NCBI GenBank assembly: GCA_022749295.1
Contig: CP062007.1
Span: 496,001 to 560,000 of the forward strand
Direction of reading: 5' to 3'
DNA from: Flavobacteriaceae bacterium GSB9
GTDB taxonomy: Bacteria > Bacteroidota > Bacteroidia > Flavobacteriales > Flavobacteriaceae
Length of the DNA: 64,000 nt
Shown: in pieces, positions 19,432 to 29,147 of the stretch
Numbering within the stretch: the first letter of the stretch is position 1
Layout of the letters: each line of letters starts with the position of its first letter
Position numbers and translations under genes: made by a program
The notes under the pieces: generated by a model
What the model saw: only the letters and a program-made list of their open reading frames with translations
Told to the model about the DNA's origin: nothing
The model's database searches: none

Positions 19432-21984
19432 TTATTGTCCAAACTCCATATCATCATCGCCGCCACCGTTTTGGTCACCTCTACGGCCATTGCGTTGCTT
19501 TTGTTGGTTAAATCGGTATCTAAACGATAAGTTTACCTGGCGCTGCCTCCATTGCGATTCGTTATAAACTTGGTATGTTTCTTCGGTGGTTAAACTTTTT
19601 CGCTTTCGTGAGTTTAATAAATCCCTTACGTTAAGTGAGATGGTGGCATTATCATTAAAAACTTCTTTACTAAAAGCTAAGTCAATTGAAAGGATGCCTT
19701 TATTCTCGCTTTGGGCATTTTCATTTGCACCTCGATAAAAGGCATTAGTTTGCCAATCGATTTTAGCGGGTAAGGTTACTTTGCTGCTCAAGCGTGCAAA
19801 CCAACTGGTGTTTTTGTAGCCATAATCGCGTCCATTAAATTCGCCTTCGTTTTCAAATTGAAACACATTGAAACTGGAGTTTAATCTCAACCATTTGTTG
19901 GGGTTATAAAGTATACCAAATTCGCCACCTGTTCTTTTTTTAGTGGAAAGGTTAACTGGAATTCTTCTAACAATATCTATTTTATCATCTGTTTGTTGCC
20001 CAGTATTTTCCAAAATAAATTCAAATGAATCGGTTTCATGTTGGTAATAAACAGAAGTGGTGAGCGTCAATTTATCCCAGCGTTTTAGATAGCCCAGATC
20101 AAAAGCACTAGCAAATGCCGGGTTTAGGTTCGGGTTACCCTGAAATACATTTGTCCTACTGGAACGCGACGGAAATGGGTTGATAAACCAGCCACGAGGC
20201 CTGTTAATTCTTCGGTTGTATCCTAACGTAATACTTTCCTCTGAATCTGTGTCGTTTCCTCCTAAGTTATAAATGAGATTCAAAGTAGGGAAGAGGCCTA
20301 AATAGTTTTTGTCGAAATCGGTATCGATAGGAAACTCGTAATAGTCTTCTAATTGTTGGTCTGTTAGTTTGGAATCAATCTTACCTTTTAACTGTGTGTG
20401 CTCTAAACGTAAACCTAATAGGAACGAAAACTTTCCAAATTTGGTGCCGTATTGAGAGTAAAGCGCATTTACATTTTCGGAGTAATCAAAAATATTGGAA
20501 ATGGTATCGTTTACAAAAAAGCTATTATTATCAATATTTTCTTGTTGCAAGATATAGTCACTTAGGTCGTTTTCAAAATTACCGCGGTAACCTGCTTCAA
20601 ACCTTGTATTTTCGCCAATAGGCAATACATAATCTACTTGAAACAAATATTCTTTTTCATCTTCAATTTCTTTTATTTTTTCGTCTTTAAAGGGTGTGGG
20701 GTTTGTTTGGTCGGTAAAAATATAATCTTCATGTATCGAGGTTATCTGTTCTTCCGAACCCGTTTCATATTGAAAATCAGCCGTTAATTCGTGACCAGAA
20801 TTATCAAATTTTGTAATGTAGTTAAGTGCAAATTGGTAGTTGTTACCGGCTTCGTCTTGTTTTTCCTTTCTCAAAGTTTCTTCAACAATGCTTCCGCCAT
20901 TAAAGCGTTCGCTAGTATTGGTTGATAAATCGGCATCTTCACCATATCTGTAAAATATACTACCAGTTATAGAGGTTTTCTTTGAAAGGAAATACTCCAT
21001 ACCAAAACTGGCATTGTAGTTTCTATTTAAACGGGTTACTTTTTGATCTTCTACAATCCTTTCATAATCAGGAGATGTTACCACACCATCTTCTATTTTA
21101 TCAAAATATTCAGTGTCGTTGAAGCTATTTCGGGGAGAATCAAAATACCTAAACCCTAAGTTAGAAAACAGGTTGAATTTTTCGGTACGGTAATTTAGGT
21201 TTGCAGAAACCCCTGCATTATCAGGGTTACCAACCGTTAAGTTTAACGAGCCGTTAAACCCTAAAGTTTCCTTTTGCCGAAGAATAATATTCAAAATACC
21301 TGCCGTACCCTCGGCATCGTATCTTGCAGAAGGTGAGGTGATGACTTCTACACGTTCAATGGCTTCGGCTGGTAGCTGACTCAAAACATTGGTGTCGCCA
21401 AAACCTGCCATGGCCGAAGGTTTTCCGTTTATTAAAATTCTAACATTTTCGTTACCCCTTAGGCTAATACCACCCTCAATATCGACAGCAACCGATGGGA
21501 CATTGTTAAGTGCATCACTTACTGTGCCACCAGCAGTGGTAAGGTCTTTGCCAATGTTGTATATTTTTTTGTCGAGTTTTATTTCAACGGTTGTTTTTTC
21601 GGCAATAACTTCAACGGCATCAAGAGCCTCCAAATTTATTTCTAAAGGAATGGTGCCCAAATCTATGTCTTCCGACAAGCTTTTGTTTTGAAGCGTGATT
21701 TTTTTATAAGAGATGTATTCGAAAGTAATGTCGTAAAGCCCACTAGGTACCGAAATATTAAACTTGCCGTCAATGTCGGTTATTCCGCCTTCAACAATTT
21801 CACTCTTCTTTTTGCTAAAAAATGCTACTGTGGCGTATTCCAACGGCTGTTGGGTTTCTTTATCAATAACTTTCCCTGTTATGTTTATTTTGCGATCGTT
21901 TGGTAAACCAGGATTTTTAGGTTGAGCAAGTATAGTGTTTAAAAAAATAAAAAACACAAAAGACGTAATGATTGTTTTCGGCAT
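19432..21984 (-). CDS. Outer-membrane beta-barrel receptor of the TonB-dependent type
   Basis: The 850-residue protein has a signal peptide, a CarboxypepD_reg-like domain (about 30-110: GKVIDKETQQPLEYATV, GKFNISVPSGLYDITFEY), a plug domain (about 115-230: NVPSVAVDIEGGISLRGNENV and LPAEAIERVEVI), and a large barrel of the outer_membrane beta-barrel family. The tail (NGRRGDQNGGGDDDMEF) is glycine- and acid-rich. No SusD partner is present, so a glycan import role is not supported; such solitary proteins may take up metals or peptides. It is monocistronic, with its terminator 23 bp beyond the stop. Confidence 0.9.
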   Translation of the reverse strand: MPKTIITSFVFFIFLNTILAQPKNPGLPNDRKINITGKVIDKETQQPLEYATVAFFSKKKSEIVEGGITDIDGKFNISVPSGLYDITFEYISYKKITLQNKSLSEDIDLGTIPLEINLEALDAVEVIAEKTTVEIKLDKKIYNIGKDLTTAGGTVSDALNNVPSVAVDIEGGISLRGNENVRILINGKPSAMAGFGDTNVLSQLPAEAIERVEVITSPSARYDAEGTAGILNIILRQKETLGFNGSLNLTVGNPDNAGVSANLNYRTEKFNLFSNLGFRYFDSPRNSFNDTEYFDKIEDGVVTSPDYERIVEDQKVTRLNRNYNASFGMEYFLSKKTSITGSIFYRYGEDADLSTNTSERFNGGSIVEETLRKEKQDEAGNNYQFALNYITKFDNSGHELTADFQYETGSEEQITSIHEDYIFTDQTNPTPFKDEKIKEIEDEKEYLFQVDYVLPIGENTRFEAGYRGNFENDLSDYILQQENIDNNSFFVNDTISNIFDYSENVNALYSQYGTKFGKFSFLLGLRLEHTQLKGKIDSKLTDQQLEDYYEFPIDTDFDKNYLGLFPTLNLIYNLGGNDTDSEESITLGYNRRINRPRGWFINPFPSRSSRTNVFQGNPNLNPAFASAFDLGYLKRWDKLTLTTSVYYQHETDSFEFILENTGQQTDDKIDIVRRIPVNLSTKKRTGGEFGILYNPNKWLRLNSSFNVFQFENEGEFNGRDYGYKNTSWFARLSSKVTLPAKIDWQTNAFYRGANENAQSENKGILSIDLAFSKEVFNDNATISLNVRDLLNSRKRKSLTTEETYQVYNESQWRQRQVNLSFRYRFNQQKQRNGRRGDQNGGGDDDMEFGQ

Positions 21985-22072
21985 GGTCAGTTTTTAAGTT
22001 TTAGACCTTAAAGGCAAACCAAAGTTTAATCTGAACCTGTTAAATAAAAGTTAAAGAAAAATAGAGGGTTTG

Positions 22073-22414
22073 TTATATTATATCTTGAATTTTCTCTGTT
22101 GGCCTGCCTATAACCGCTTTTTTTCCATTTATAACTATCGGGCGTTCTATAAGTTTAGGGTTTTGTGCCATTGCGGTAATAATTTCGGCATCGCTTAGTT
22201 CTTTTCCTTTGTAATTTTCTTTCCAAATGGCTTCGTTTTTTCGCACTAAATTAATTGGTTTGATATTCAATAGTGCGATTATTTTTTTGAGTTCGCCTTC
22301 AGAAGGTGGATTTTCCAAATATTTTACAATTTCAAAGTCTTTTCCGGAATCTTCAATAAGGGCTAAGCCTTGTCTGGATTTTGTACATCTATTATTGTGG
22401 TATATTGTGATCAT
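22073..22414 (-). CDS. arsC: ArsC-like arsenate reductase family protein
   Basis: The 113-residue protein has the glutaredoxin-coupled ArsC fold. NNRCTKSRQGL carries the nucleophilic Cys10, followed by YLENPPSEGELKKII and RPIVINGKKAVIGRP with the conserved arginine pocket. No other arsenic gene is nearby, and many chromosomal copies of this family have unclear physiological roles. Its start overlaps the upstream HAD gene by 4 bp, so the pair is translationally coupled. Confidence 0.85.
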   Translation of the reverse strand: MITIYHNNRCTKSRQGLALIEDSGKDFEIVKYLENPPSEGELKKIIALLNIKPINLVRKNEAIWKENYKGKELSDAEIITAMAQNPKLIERPIVINGKKAVIGRPTEKIQDII

Positions 22415-23031
22415 TGTAAATTTATATTTAAGTTTTTTAATTCTTTTTTTAGTTGCTCGGGGTTTTTAAAGTGAATGCCATGAATACCCAAGGCATTGGC
22501 TGCTTCAATGTTTCTTAAATTATCGTCAATAAAAATCGCTTTTTCTGGATTTATGCTGAAACGCTTTAAGGTGATGTCGTAGATTTCCCTAAAAGGTTTT
22601 CTGGTTTTTTCTTCACCTGAAACCACGATACCTTCAAACCATTGCAGAAATTCAAATCGATTTACCGCAATAGTAAATGTTTCTGAGCTCCAATTGGTTA
22701 AGGCAACAATTTTATACAATGGTGTTTCAAGCAGGTTTTTTAGAATATTTACGGTGCCACTAATTTCTCCACCAAGCATCTCTTCCCATTGGCCATAAAA
22801 CAGTTTGATGTATGCTTCGTACTCTGGGAATTTTTTGACCAAATCTTTGGTGGCCTTAGCCAGCGGGTAACCGGCGTCTTGGTTTTCGTTCCAATCACTG
22901 GTACAGATGTTTTCTAAAAACCATTTCGTTTTTTGTTTATCGCCATTAAAGGCTTTTAAAAAAACATACTCTGGGTTCCAATCAATTAAAACGCCACCCA
23001 AATCAAAAATAATGGTATCTATTTTACTCAT
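22411..23031 (-). CDS. HAD-superfamily (IA) phosphatase
   Basis: This 206-residue hydrolase has motif I FDLGGVLIDW (the second Asp of DxD replaced by Gly, as in the YihX subgroup), motif II ALTNWS, the lysine in KTRKPFREIY, and motif III FIDDNLRN. Members dephosphorylate small sugar phosphates such as alpha-D-glucose 1-phosphate; the substrate is unknown here. It lies 3 bp after prfB and overlaps the ArsC-like gene, forming a three-gene minus-strand operon. Confidence 0.88.
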   Translation of the reverse strand: MSKIDTIIFDLGGVLIDWNPEYVFLKAFNGDKQKTKWFLENICTSDWNENQDAGYPLAKATKDLVKKFPEYEAYIKLFYGQWEEMLGGEISGTVNILKNLLETPLYKIVALTNWSSETFTIAVNRFEFLQWFEGIVVSGEEKTRKPFREIYDITLKRFSINPEKAIFIDDNLRNIEAANALGIHGIHFKNPEQLKKELKNLNINLQ

Positions 23032-23034
23032 AAT

Positions 23035-24145
23035 TTATAGGGTGGAGGAGTCTTCTTCTTTTTGTCCCATCATCATTAAATACGATTTTAGAAATTCATC
23101 AATATTGCCATCCATCACAGCGTCAACATTACCCGTTTCGTGTCCCGTTCTAACATCTTTTACGAGTTTGTAGGGATGCATCACATAGTTTCTAATTTGA
23201 CTGCCCCATTCAATTTTCATTTTACTGGCTTCAATATCTTCGCGATGCTCCATTTGTTTTTGTAGCTCAATTTCGTATAACTGTGATTTAAGCATTTGCA
23301 TGGCTCGAGCACGGTTGTCATGTTGTGAGCGTGTTTCGGAACATGAAATTTGAATTCCCGTTGGTTTATGCGTCAATTGCACTTTGGTTTCAACCTTGTT
23401 TACGTTTTGTCCGCCTGCACCACTGGAGCGTGCTGTTGTAATTTCAATATCAGCAGGGTTGATTTCAATTTCTATGGAGTCGTCAACAAGTGGATAAACA
23501 TACACTGAAGCAAAACTAGTGTGTCGTTTGGCATTACTGTCGAACGGAGAAATACGAACTAAGCGATGCACGCCATTTTCGCCTTTTAGCCACCCAAAGG
23601 CAAAATCGCCCTCAATTTCTAAGGTTACGGTTTTTATACCGGCGACATCGCCTTCTTGGAAGTTGAGTTCTTTTACTTTAAAGCCATTTTTTTCGGCGTA
23701 CATTAAGTACATGCGCATGAGCATACTTGCCCAATCACAACTTTCTGTACCACCGGCGCCCGCAGTAATTTGGAGTACAGCGCTCAAGGTGTCCCCTTCA
23801 TCAGAAAGCATGTTTTTAAACTCTAATTTTTCAATAAGGTCAAGGGCTTTGGCGTACCGGTTTTCAACATCTTCGGCAGTAGCCTCATCTTCCTTAAAAA
23901 ATTCATAAATGACTTCGAGGTCTTCAACTAATGTTTTTGAATTATTATAGTCTTCAACCCAACTTTTTTTCTCCCTAATGGAACGCATAACCTGTTCGGC
24001 TTGCTTGGAATCGTTCCAAAAATTGGGGTCGAACGTTTGTTCTTCTTCGTTTTGAATTTCTATAAGTTTGGCATCTATGTCAAAGATAGTGCCTAAGTTT
24101 GTCTAGGCGGGTATTAAGATCTTTAATTTGATCGGATGTTATCAT
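23035..24145 (-). CDS. prfB: Peptide chain release factor 2, expressed by +1 frameshift
   Basis: RF2 recognises UGA and UAA stop codons. The main frame (from 23988 downward) has the SPF stop-recognition tripeptide in [14 protein letters not shown] and the GGQ motif in [11 protein letters not shown]. The true start is ATG at 24143-24145: 21 codons ([21 protein letters not shown]) lead to an in-frame TGA at 24080-24082. Reading then shifts +1 to continue [17 protein letters not shown] into the main frame. This is the classic RF2 autoregulatory frameshift, so the shorter ATG at 23988 is internal. Assembled length is about 369 residues, normal for RF2. The downstream genes are a HAD hydrolase and ArsC. 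Confidence 0.96.
24079..24094 (-). promoter_or_regulatory. Programmed +1 frameshift site of prfB
   Basis: The minus strand reads AGGCACTATCTTTGAC: an AGG Shine-Dalgarno-like element, the slippery CTT codon, the TGA stop and a following C. It equals the E. coli site apart from CAC replacing GGG. Low RF2 slows UGA termination and favours the shift. Confidence 0.93.
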
Positions 24146-24286
24146 TTCGCAGAATTATTTTTAGCAAAAATAGTATTTTTAATGTGAAATTTGGTTTGTT
24201 TTACCACGACTTGTTTTGCCCTTTGTTTAATTACAGTTATTTTCAAAAAATTAAATTAGCCTGCCGAAATTGCAATAGTTTCAAGA

Positions 24287-25306
24287 ATGATAAAAATAGA
24301 TTTAAGAAGCGATACCGTTACAAAACCTTCCAAAGCCATGTTGGAGGAAATTATGAAAGCCAAAGTTGGAGATGATGTATTTAAGGAAGACCCTACCGTA
24401 AATGCGTTGGAGAGTAAAATAGCTAAAATGTTTGGTAAGGAGGAGGCGTTGTTCTTTCCTAGCGGTACTATGGCCAACCAAACGGCTTTAAAACTTCATA
24501 CACAGCCCGGCGAACAAGTAATTTGTGATAAATATGCACATATTTATAATTACGAGTCGGGTGGTGCCTCTTTTAATAGTGGCGTGTCCTGCAAATTAAT
24601 TGATGGAAAGCAAGGTATGTTTTCTGCAAATCAAGTTGAGTACGCCATAAACCCCGATGATTACTACTACAGCCAAACCAGTTTGGTTGAAATAGAGAAT
24701 ACCACAAATAAAGGTGGTGGAGCGTGCTGGGATTTTAATGAAATACTTAAAATTAAGACGGTTTGTGATAAAAATAGTTTAGGATTTCATTTAGATGGTG
24801 CCCGTTTGTGGCATGCCTTGGTGGCAAAGAACGAAACGCCTAAGCAATATGGTGACGTTTTTGATACGATATCGGTGTGTTTGAGTAAAGGTTTGGGGTG
24901 TCCCGTTGGTTCGGTTTTAATAGGCGATTCAAACATTATGGAAAATGCCATTAGAATTCGAAAGTTGTTTGGTGGCAACATGCGCCAAGCTGGTTATTTG
25001 GCTGCTGCCGGGCTTTACGCTCTGGATAATAATGTAGAAAGATTAGCAGAGGACCATAAAAAAGCGAAAGAAATAGGAGACCTTCTGGCAAATTTACCTT
25101 TTATAAAAAACATAGAACCCATTGAAACCAATATTGTTGTTTTCGAAGTTAATGAGAACATTGATGAAAAAGCCTTTGTTCAAAAATTAGCAAACAAAAA
25201 CATACATATTATTTCAATGGGTGGAGGGAAATTACGTATGGTAACACATCTTGATTATACCGATAAAATGCATGAAACACTCTTAAAAGTATTAAAATCG
25301 CTATAG
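24287..25306 (+). CDS. ltaE: Low-specificity L-threonine aldolase
   Basis: This 339-residue PLP enzyme cleaves L-threonine and L-allo-threonine to glycine and acetaldehyde. IDLRSDTVTKPS at the start, FFPSGTMANQ, FHLDGARLWHA and the PLP lysine Lys201 in CLSKGLGCPVGS are all family hallmarks. Length is normal. It diverges from prfB across about 140 bp and is convergent with ybaB, whose stop codon lies 1 bp away. Confidence 0.94.
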   Translation: MIKIDLRSDTVTKPSKAMLEEIMKAKVGDDVFKEDPTVNALESKIAKMFGKEEALFFPSGTMANQTALKLHTQPGEQVICDKYAHIYNYESGGASFNSGVSCKLIDGKQGMFSANQVEYAINPDDYYYSQTSLVEIENTTNKGGGACWDFNEILKIKTVCDKNSLGFHLDGARLWHALVAKNETPKQYGDVFDTISVCLSKGLGCPVGSVLIGDSNIMENAIRIRKLFGGNMRQAGYLAAAGLYALDNNVERLAEDHKKAKEIGDLLANLPFIKNIEPIETNIVVFEVNENIDEKAFVQKLANKNIHIISMGGGKLRMVTHLDYTDKMHETLLKVLKSL

Positions 25307-25307
25307 T

Positions 25308-25631
25308 TTATTTAAATAAATCCATCCCCGGAATATTTGGCATGCCAGCTTTGGCAACAGCACCCAGTTCGGCTTCGTTTACTTTTGTAGCCTTTTCAAT
25401 GGCTTTGTTTAGGGTTAAGATTAGGTAATCTTCAAGTTGTTCTTTGTCTTCGAGCAATTCGTCGTCCATTTCAATGGATTTTATGGTTCTGTTGGCAGTT
25501 AAGGTAATTTTTAGTTTGCCGTCGTTACTCGTTTCGTCAACTAAAACGGAGTCTAATCGTTTTTTGGTTTCTTCAACTTTTTGTTGGGTTTCTTTAAGTT
25601 TGCCCATCATATTCATCATATCTCCAAACAT
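25308..25631 (-). CDS. YbaB/EbfC nucleoid-associated protein
   Basis: This 107-residue small basic/acidic protein begins [18 protein letters not shown] and contains the YbaB core ([32 protein letters not shown] and a C-terminal helix). The family forms homodimers that bind DNA. No recR or dnaX gene is beside it, unlike the usual proteobacterial order. Confidence 0.9.
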   Translation of the reverse strand: MFGDMMNMMGKLKETQQKVEETKKRLDSVLVDETSNDGKLKITLTANRTIKSIEMDDELLEDKEQLEDYLILTLNKAIEKATKVNEAELGAVAKAGMPNIPGMDLFK

Positions 25632-25675
25632 ATCTTTTTAATTTAATGTTATCATGCAAAACTATTTAATTTTTC

Positions 25676-25683
25676 TATTTTTG
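25676..25683 (+). promoter_or_regulatory. Candidate -7 box for the S9 peptidase gene
   Basis: TATTTTTG fits the TAnnTTTG consensus and lies 33 bp before the TTG start codon. No clear -33 TTG is visible, so support is partial. Confidence 0.35.
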
Positions 25684-25716
25684 AGCCCTTAAAATTTAAG
25701 AATAAAACCTTCACTT

Positions 25717-27777
25717 TTGAAAAATACAGTTCAGGCACCAATTGCAAAAAAAATACCAAAAAAAATAAGTATTCACAACGATACAAGGGTTGATAATTAC
25801 TATTGGCTTAATGAAAGGGAAAACCCAGAGGTTATTGATTACCTTAATGCCGAAAATGATTACACCAAGCTGATGATGCAGCATACCGAACCGTTGCAGA
25901 AGCAGTTATTTGAAGAAATGAAGGCTAGAATTAAGGAGGATGATACCTCTGTGCCTTACAAACTTAATGGTTATTGGTATGTAACCCGTTTTAAAAAAGG
26001 TAAGGATTATCCGGTTTATGCTCGAAAAAAAGAAACTTTAGACGCACCTGAAGAAATTTTATTTGATTGTAACGAAATGGCAAAAGGGCATGCCTACTTT
26101 AATATGGGAGGCATTGCCATTAGTCCAGATAATACCATGGCAGCTTTTTCTATCGATACGGTAAGTAGGAGGCAGTACAATATTCAAGTAAAGAACTTGA
26201 TAACAGGAGAGATTTACACCGATAAAATATTGAATACTACCGGAAGCGTGGTTTGGGCAAACGATAACAAAACCCTGTTTTATGCCATGAAAGACGAAGT
26301 GACTCTGAGGTCACACAAAATTTTTAAGCATAAACTGGAAGATGATTTAAGTAAAGACAAAGAGGTTTATCATGAAAAAGACGAAACTTTCCATACGTTT
26401 GTTTATAAGTGCAAGTCTAAAAAATATATAATTATAGGTTCTTCAAGTACGCTTTCTTCAGAGTATAGAATTTTAAATGCCGATAACCCCGATGGCGATT
26501 TTAGAGTGTTTCAAAACCGCATAAGTAATTTAGAATACTCCATTTCACATTATGGCGATAGTTTTTATGTGCTTTCTAATGCAGAGGGAGCTTCTAACTT
26601 TAAACTTTCAAAAACCAACGAAAATACGACCGAAAAAAAATATTGGAGCGATGTTATTCCACACCGAATGGAAGTGCTTCTTGAAGATATTGAAATATTC
26701 AAAAATTATTTGGTGGTGAACGAACGTGAAAACGGACTCAATAATTTACGAATTATGAGATGGGACAGTACCGAAGATTATTATTTGCCATTTGAGTCGG
26801 AAACTTATACCGCTTATATGGGCAACAACCCAGATTTTGAAAGCCCCGTATTGCGTTACGTGTACAATGGGTTAACGTCGCCAACAGCTGTAATTGACTA
26901 TAATTTTGAAACCAGAACCAGCGAAATAAAAAAAGAACAGGAAGTTTTAGGAGGAACCTTCAAAAAAGAGAACTACGAGTCAAAACGAATTTGGGCAACA
27001 GCTAGAGATGGGGTTAAAATACCAATGTCAATAGTTTATAAAAAAGGCATAAAACTAGACGGCTCAAATCCAGTTTTGCAGTATGCTTACGGTTCTTATG
27101 GTTCAACAATAGACCCTTCTTTTTCATCTATTCGGTTAAGTTTATTGGATCGTGGGTTTATTTATGCCATTGCCCATATTAGAGGTGGAGAATACTTGGG
27201 AAGAAATTGGTACGAAAACGGAAAATTACTCACTAAAAAAAATACGTTTACCGATTTTGTAGATTGTTCAAAGTATTTGATTTCAGAAAAATATACGTCA
27301 AGTAAGCATTTGTATGCTTACGGAGGTTCTGCAGGCGGATTGCTTATGGGTGCTATAATAAACATGAGTCCGGAGCTTTATAATGGCGTTTTGGCGGCTG
27401 TACCTTTTGTTGATGTTGTTACGACTATGCTTGATGACTCTATTCCTTTAACTACCGGTGAATATGACGAGTGGGGAAACCCTAACGAAGCTAAATATTA
27501 TAATTACATGAAATCCTATTCGCCTTATGATAATGTGGAAGCCAAAGCTTATCCTAATATGTTGGTAACCACAGGGCTTCACGATTCGCAAGTGCAATAT
27601 TGGGAACCCGCAAAATGGGTGGCAAAATTACGAGAGCTAAAAACAGATAATAGCGTATTATTGTTACATACCGATATGGATGCTGGACATGGTGGGGCTT
27701 CAGGCCGTTTTGAAAGCTTAAAGGATGTCGCTTTAGAGTATGCCTTTTTATTAGATTTGGAGGGAATTCATGGTTAA
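25717..27777 (+). CDS. S9 family serine peptidase (oligopeptidase B type)
   Basis: The 686-residue enzyme has an N-terminal seven-bladed propeller (about 70-400) and a C-terminal alpha/beta-hydrolase domain. The nucleophile Ser538 lies in GGSAGG, the catalytic His is in DAGHGG near the end, and the Asp lies in the LHDSQV region. Oligopeptidase B cleaves short peptides after basic residues. No signal peptide is seen, so it is probably cytoplasmic. The start is TTG: the frame is open a few codons further but offers no ATG before a stop at 25690. It stands alone, with a short gap before the next gene. Confidence 0.92.
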   Translation: MKNTVQAPIAKKIPKKISIHNDTRVDNYYWLNERENPEVIDYLNAENDYTKLMMQHTEPLQKQLFEEMKARIKEDDTSVPYKLNGYWYVTRFKKGKDYPVYARKKETLDAPEEILFDCNEMAKGHAYFNMGGIAISPDNTMAAFSIDTVSRRQYNIQVKNLITGEIYTDKILNTTGSVVWANDNKTLFYAMKDEVTLRSHKIFKHKLEDDLSKDKEVYHEKDETFHTFVYKCKSKKYIIIGSSSTLSSEYRILNADNPDGDFRVFQNRISNLEYSISHYGDSFYVLSNAEGASNFKLSKTNENTTEKKYWSDVIPHRMEVLLEDIEIFKNYLVVNERENGLNNLRIMRWDSTEDYYLPFESETYTAYMGNNPDFESPVLRYVYNGLTSPTAVIDYNFETRTSEIKKEQEVLGGTFKKENYESKRIWATARDGVKIPMSIVYKKGIKLDGSNPVLQYAYGSYGSTIDPSFSSIRLSLLDRGFIYAIAHIRGGEYLGRNWYENGKLLTKKNTFTDFVDCSKYLISEKYTSSKHLYAYGGSAGGLLMGAIINMSPELYNGVLAAVPFVDVVTTMLDDSIPLTTGEYDEWGNPNEAKYYNYMKSYSPYDNVEAKAYPNMLVTTGLHDSQVQYWEPAKWVAKLRELKTDNSVLLLHTDMDAGHGGASGRFESLKDVALEYAFLLDLEGIHG

Positions 27778-27792
27778 TAAAAAAAAAAGTTT

Positions 27793-27800
27793 TATTTTTG
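27793..27800 (+). promoter_or_regulatory. Candidate -7 box for the cysteine-synthase-like gene
   Basis: TATTTTTG fits TAnnTTTG and lies 54 bp upstream of the ATG. The -33 element is not convincing. Confidence 0.35.
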
Positions 27801-27854
27801 TCCGATTTTAGGTTGCATTTCGCACACGTAAAATGCGGCCTGTAAATAGTTTTT

Positions 27855-28895
27855 ATGGAACACAAAAATCAAGTATTTGATAGTTTATTAGATTTAGTGG
27901 GCAACACTCCGCTTATTAAACTTAATAGAATAGCTTCCGAATTTGAAGGCGACTTTTATGCAAAGGTAGAATCCTTCAACCCTGGACACTCATCCAAAGA
28001 CAGAATAGCACTTTACATTATCGAAGAGGCTGAAAAGAAAGGTATTCTTTCGCCTGGCGATACCATAATCGAAACAACTTCTGGTAATACCGGTTTTAGC
28101 ATAGCTATGGTTAGTATTATTAAAGGTTACGATTGTGTTTTGGCCGTAAGTTCAAAATCCTCTCCCGATAAAATAGATATGCTAAGAACCATGGGGGCTA
28201 AAGTTTATGTGTGTCCGGCACATGTAAGCGCAGACGACCCAAGATCTTACTACCAGGTGGCTAAACGCTTGCACGAAGAGATGAAAGGTTCGATTTATAT
28301 CAATCAATATTTTAATCAATTGAATATTGATGCGCATTATAAGTCCACAGGACCCGAAATATGGAAGCAAACAGAAGGTAAAATAACACATCTTGTGGCT
28401 TGTAGTGGAACAGGAGGAACTATTTCTGGTACGGCGAAATACCTAAAGGAACAAAACCCAGACATTAAAATTATAGGCGTAGATGCTTATGGTTCTGTTC
28501 TGAAAAAGTATCACGAAACCCGTGAGTTTGACGAAAAGGAAATTTACCCATACAGAATTGAAGGCTTAGGTAAAAATTTAATTCCCACAGCCACCGATTT
28601 TGATGTCATTGACGAGTTTGTAAAGGTTACTGATGAAGATAGTGCACACACCGCTCGATTAATTGCCAAAACAGAAGGCATGTTTGTAGGTTATACGTCT
28701 GGAGCAGCAACACAAGCATTGTTGCAATTGGGCGAAGTAGGCCAGTTTAAAAAAGACGACTGTGTCGTTGTTATTTATCCAGATCACGGAGCACGATACA
28801 TGAGCAAAGTGTATAGTGATAAATGGATGAAAGAACAAGGCTTTTTTGATAGCGTTAATGAAGCTGCGGCACAAGATATACAGTATATAAAGTAA
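27855..28895 (+). CDS. Cysteine synthase / cystathionine beta-synthase family enzyme, candidate cysteate synthase
   Basis: This 346-residue fold-type II PLP enzyme has the lysine in PGHSSKDR (Lys48), the substrate loop TTSGNTG and the phosphate loop SGTGGTISG. It lacks CBS regulatory domains. The lysine motif differs from the usual PGGSVKDR of cysteine synthases, which may reflect another nucleophile. The next gene on the same strand encodes an alpha-oxoamine synthase of the type used for capnine. That neighbour suggests a PLP-dependent synthesis of cysteate for sulfonolipids. This is inference; an ordinary O-acetylserine sulfhydrylase or cystathionine synthase is the alternative. Confidence 0.85.
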   Translation: MEHKNQVFDSLLDLVGNTPLIKLNRIASEFEGDFYAKVESFNPGHSSKDRIALYIIEEAEKKGILSPGDTIIETTSGNTGFSIAMVSIIKGYDCVLAVSSKSSPDKIDMLRTMGAKVYVCPAHVSADDPRSYYQVAKRLHEEMKGSIYINQYFNQLNIDAHYKSTGPEIWKQTEGKITHLVACSGTGGTISGTAKYLKEQNPDIKIIGVDAYGSVLKKYHETREFDEKEIYPYRIEGLGKNLIPTATDFDVIDEFVKVTDEDSAHTARLIAKTEGMFVGYTSGAATQALLQLGEVGQFKKDDCVVVIYPDHGARYMSKVYSDKWMKEQGFFDSVNEAAAQDIQYIK

Positions 28896-28913
28896 ACAAG
28901 GCTTAAAAACTTT

Positions 28914-28962
28914 AAAAAGAGATAATATTTGTGTAAATAACAAAATATTGTCTCTTTTTTTA
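28914..28962 (+). terminator. Hairpin terminator after the cysteine-synthase-like gene
   Basis: An AAAAAGAGA-T-AATATTT arm pairs with AAATATT-G-TCTCTTTTT and is followed by T residues. It lies 18 bp after the stop and suggests the next gene has its own promoter. Confidence 0.75.
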
Positions 28963-29012
28963 TTTTGTCAATAATTGAGCATTAAAAATTATGTTCAGAG
29001 CAGATAAATATT

Positions 29013-29020
29013 TAATTTTG
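29013..29020 (+). promoter_or_regulatory. Candidate -7 box for the alpha-oxoamine synthase gene
   Basis: TAATTTTG fits TAnnTTTG and lies between the upstream terminator and the ATG at 29148. The leader would be about 120 nt. Confidence 0.4.
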
Positions 29021-29147
29021 CACCAACTAACTAAGAGCTAAAGGCTTTCTTTGAATTTGCTAAACACATCGTGTTGTTATTCCCTTAAAGCATTTATTTG
29101 GTAATAGTTACGTCTTAACTTTAATAGCAATAAGAAGATTATAATAA

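Noticed and set aside
19432-21984. SusC member of a polysaccharide utilisation locus
   Set aside because: No SusD gene or glycoside hydrolase is adjacent.
22073-23031. Arsenic resistance operon
   Set aside because: The ArsC-like gene is coupled to a HAD hydrolase and prfB; no arsR, arsB or acr3 is present.
23988-23988. ATG as the start of RF2
   Set aside because: It lies inside the gene; the true start is at 24145 with the frameshift, as shown by the retained TGA context and N-terminal sequence.
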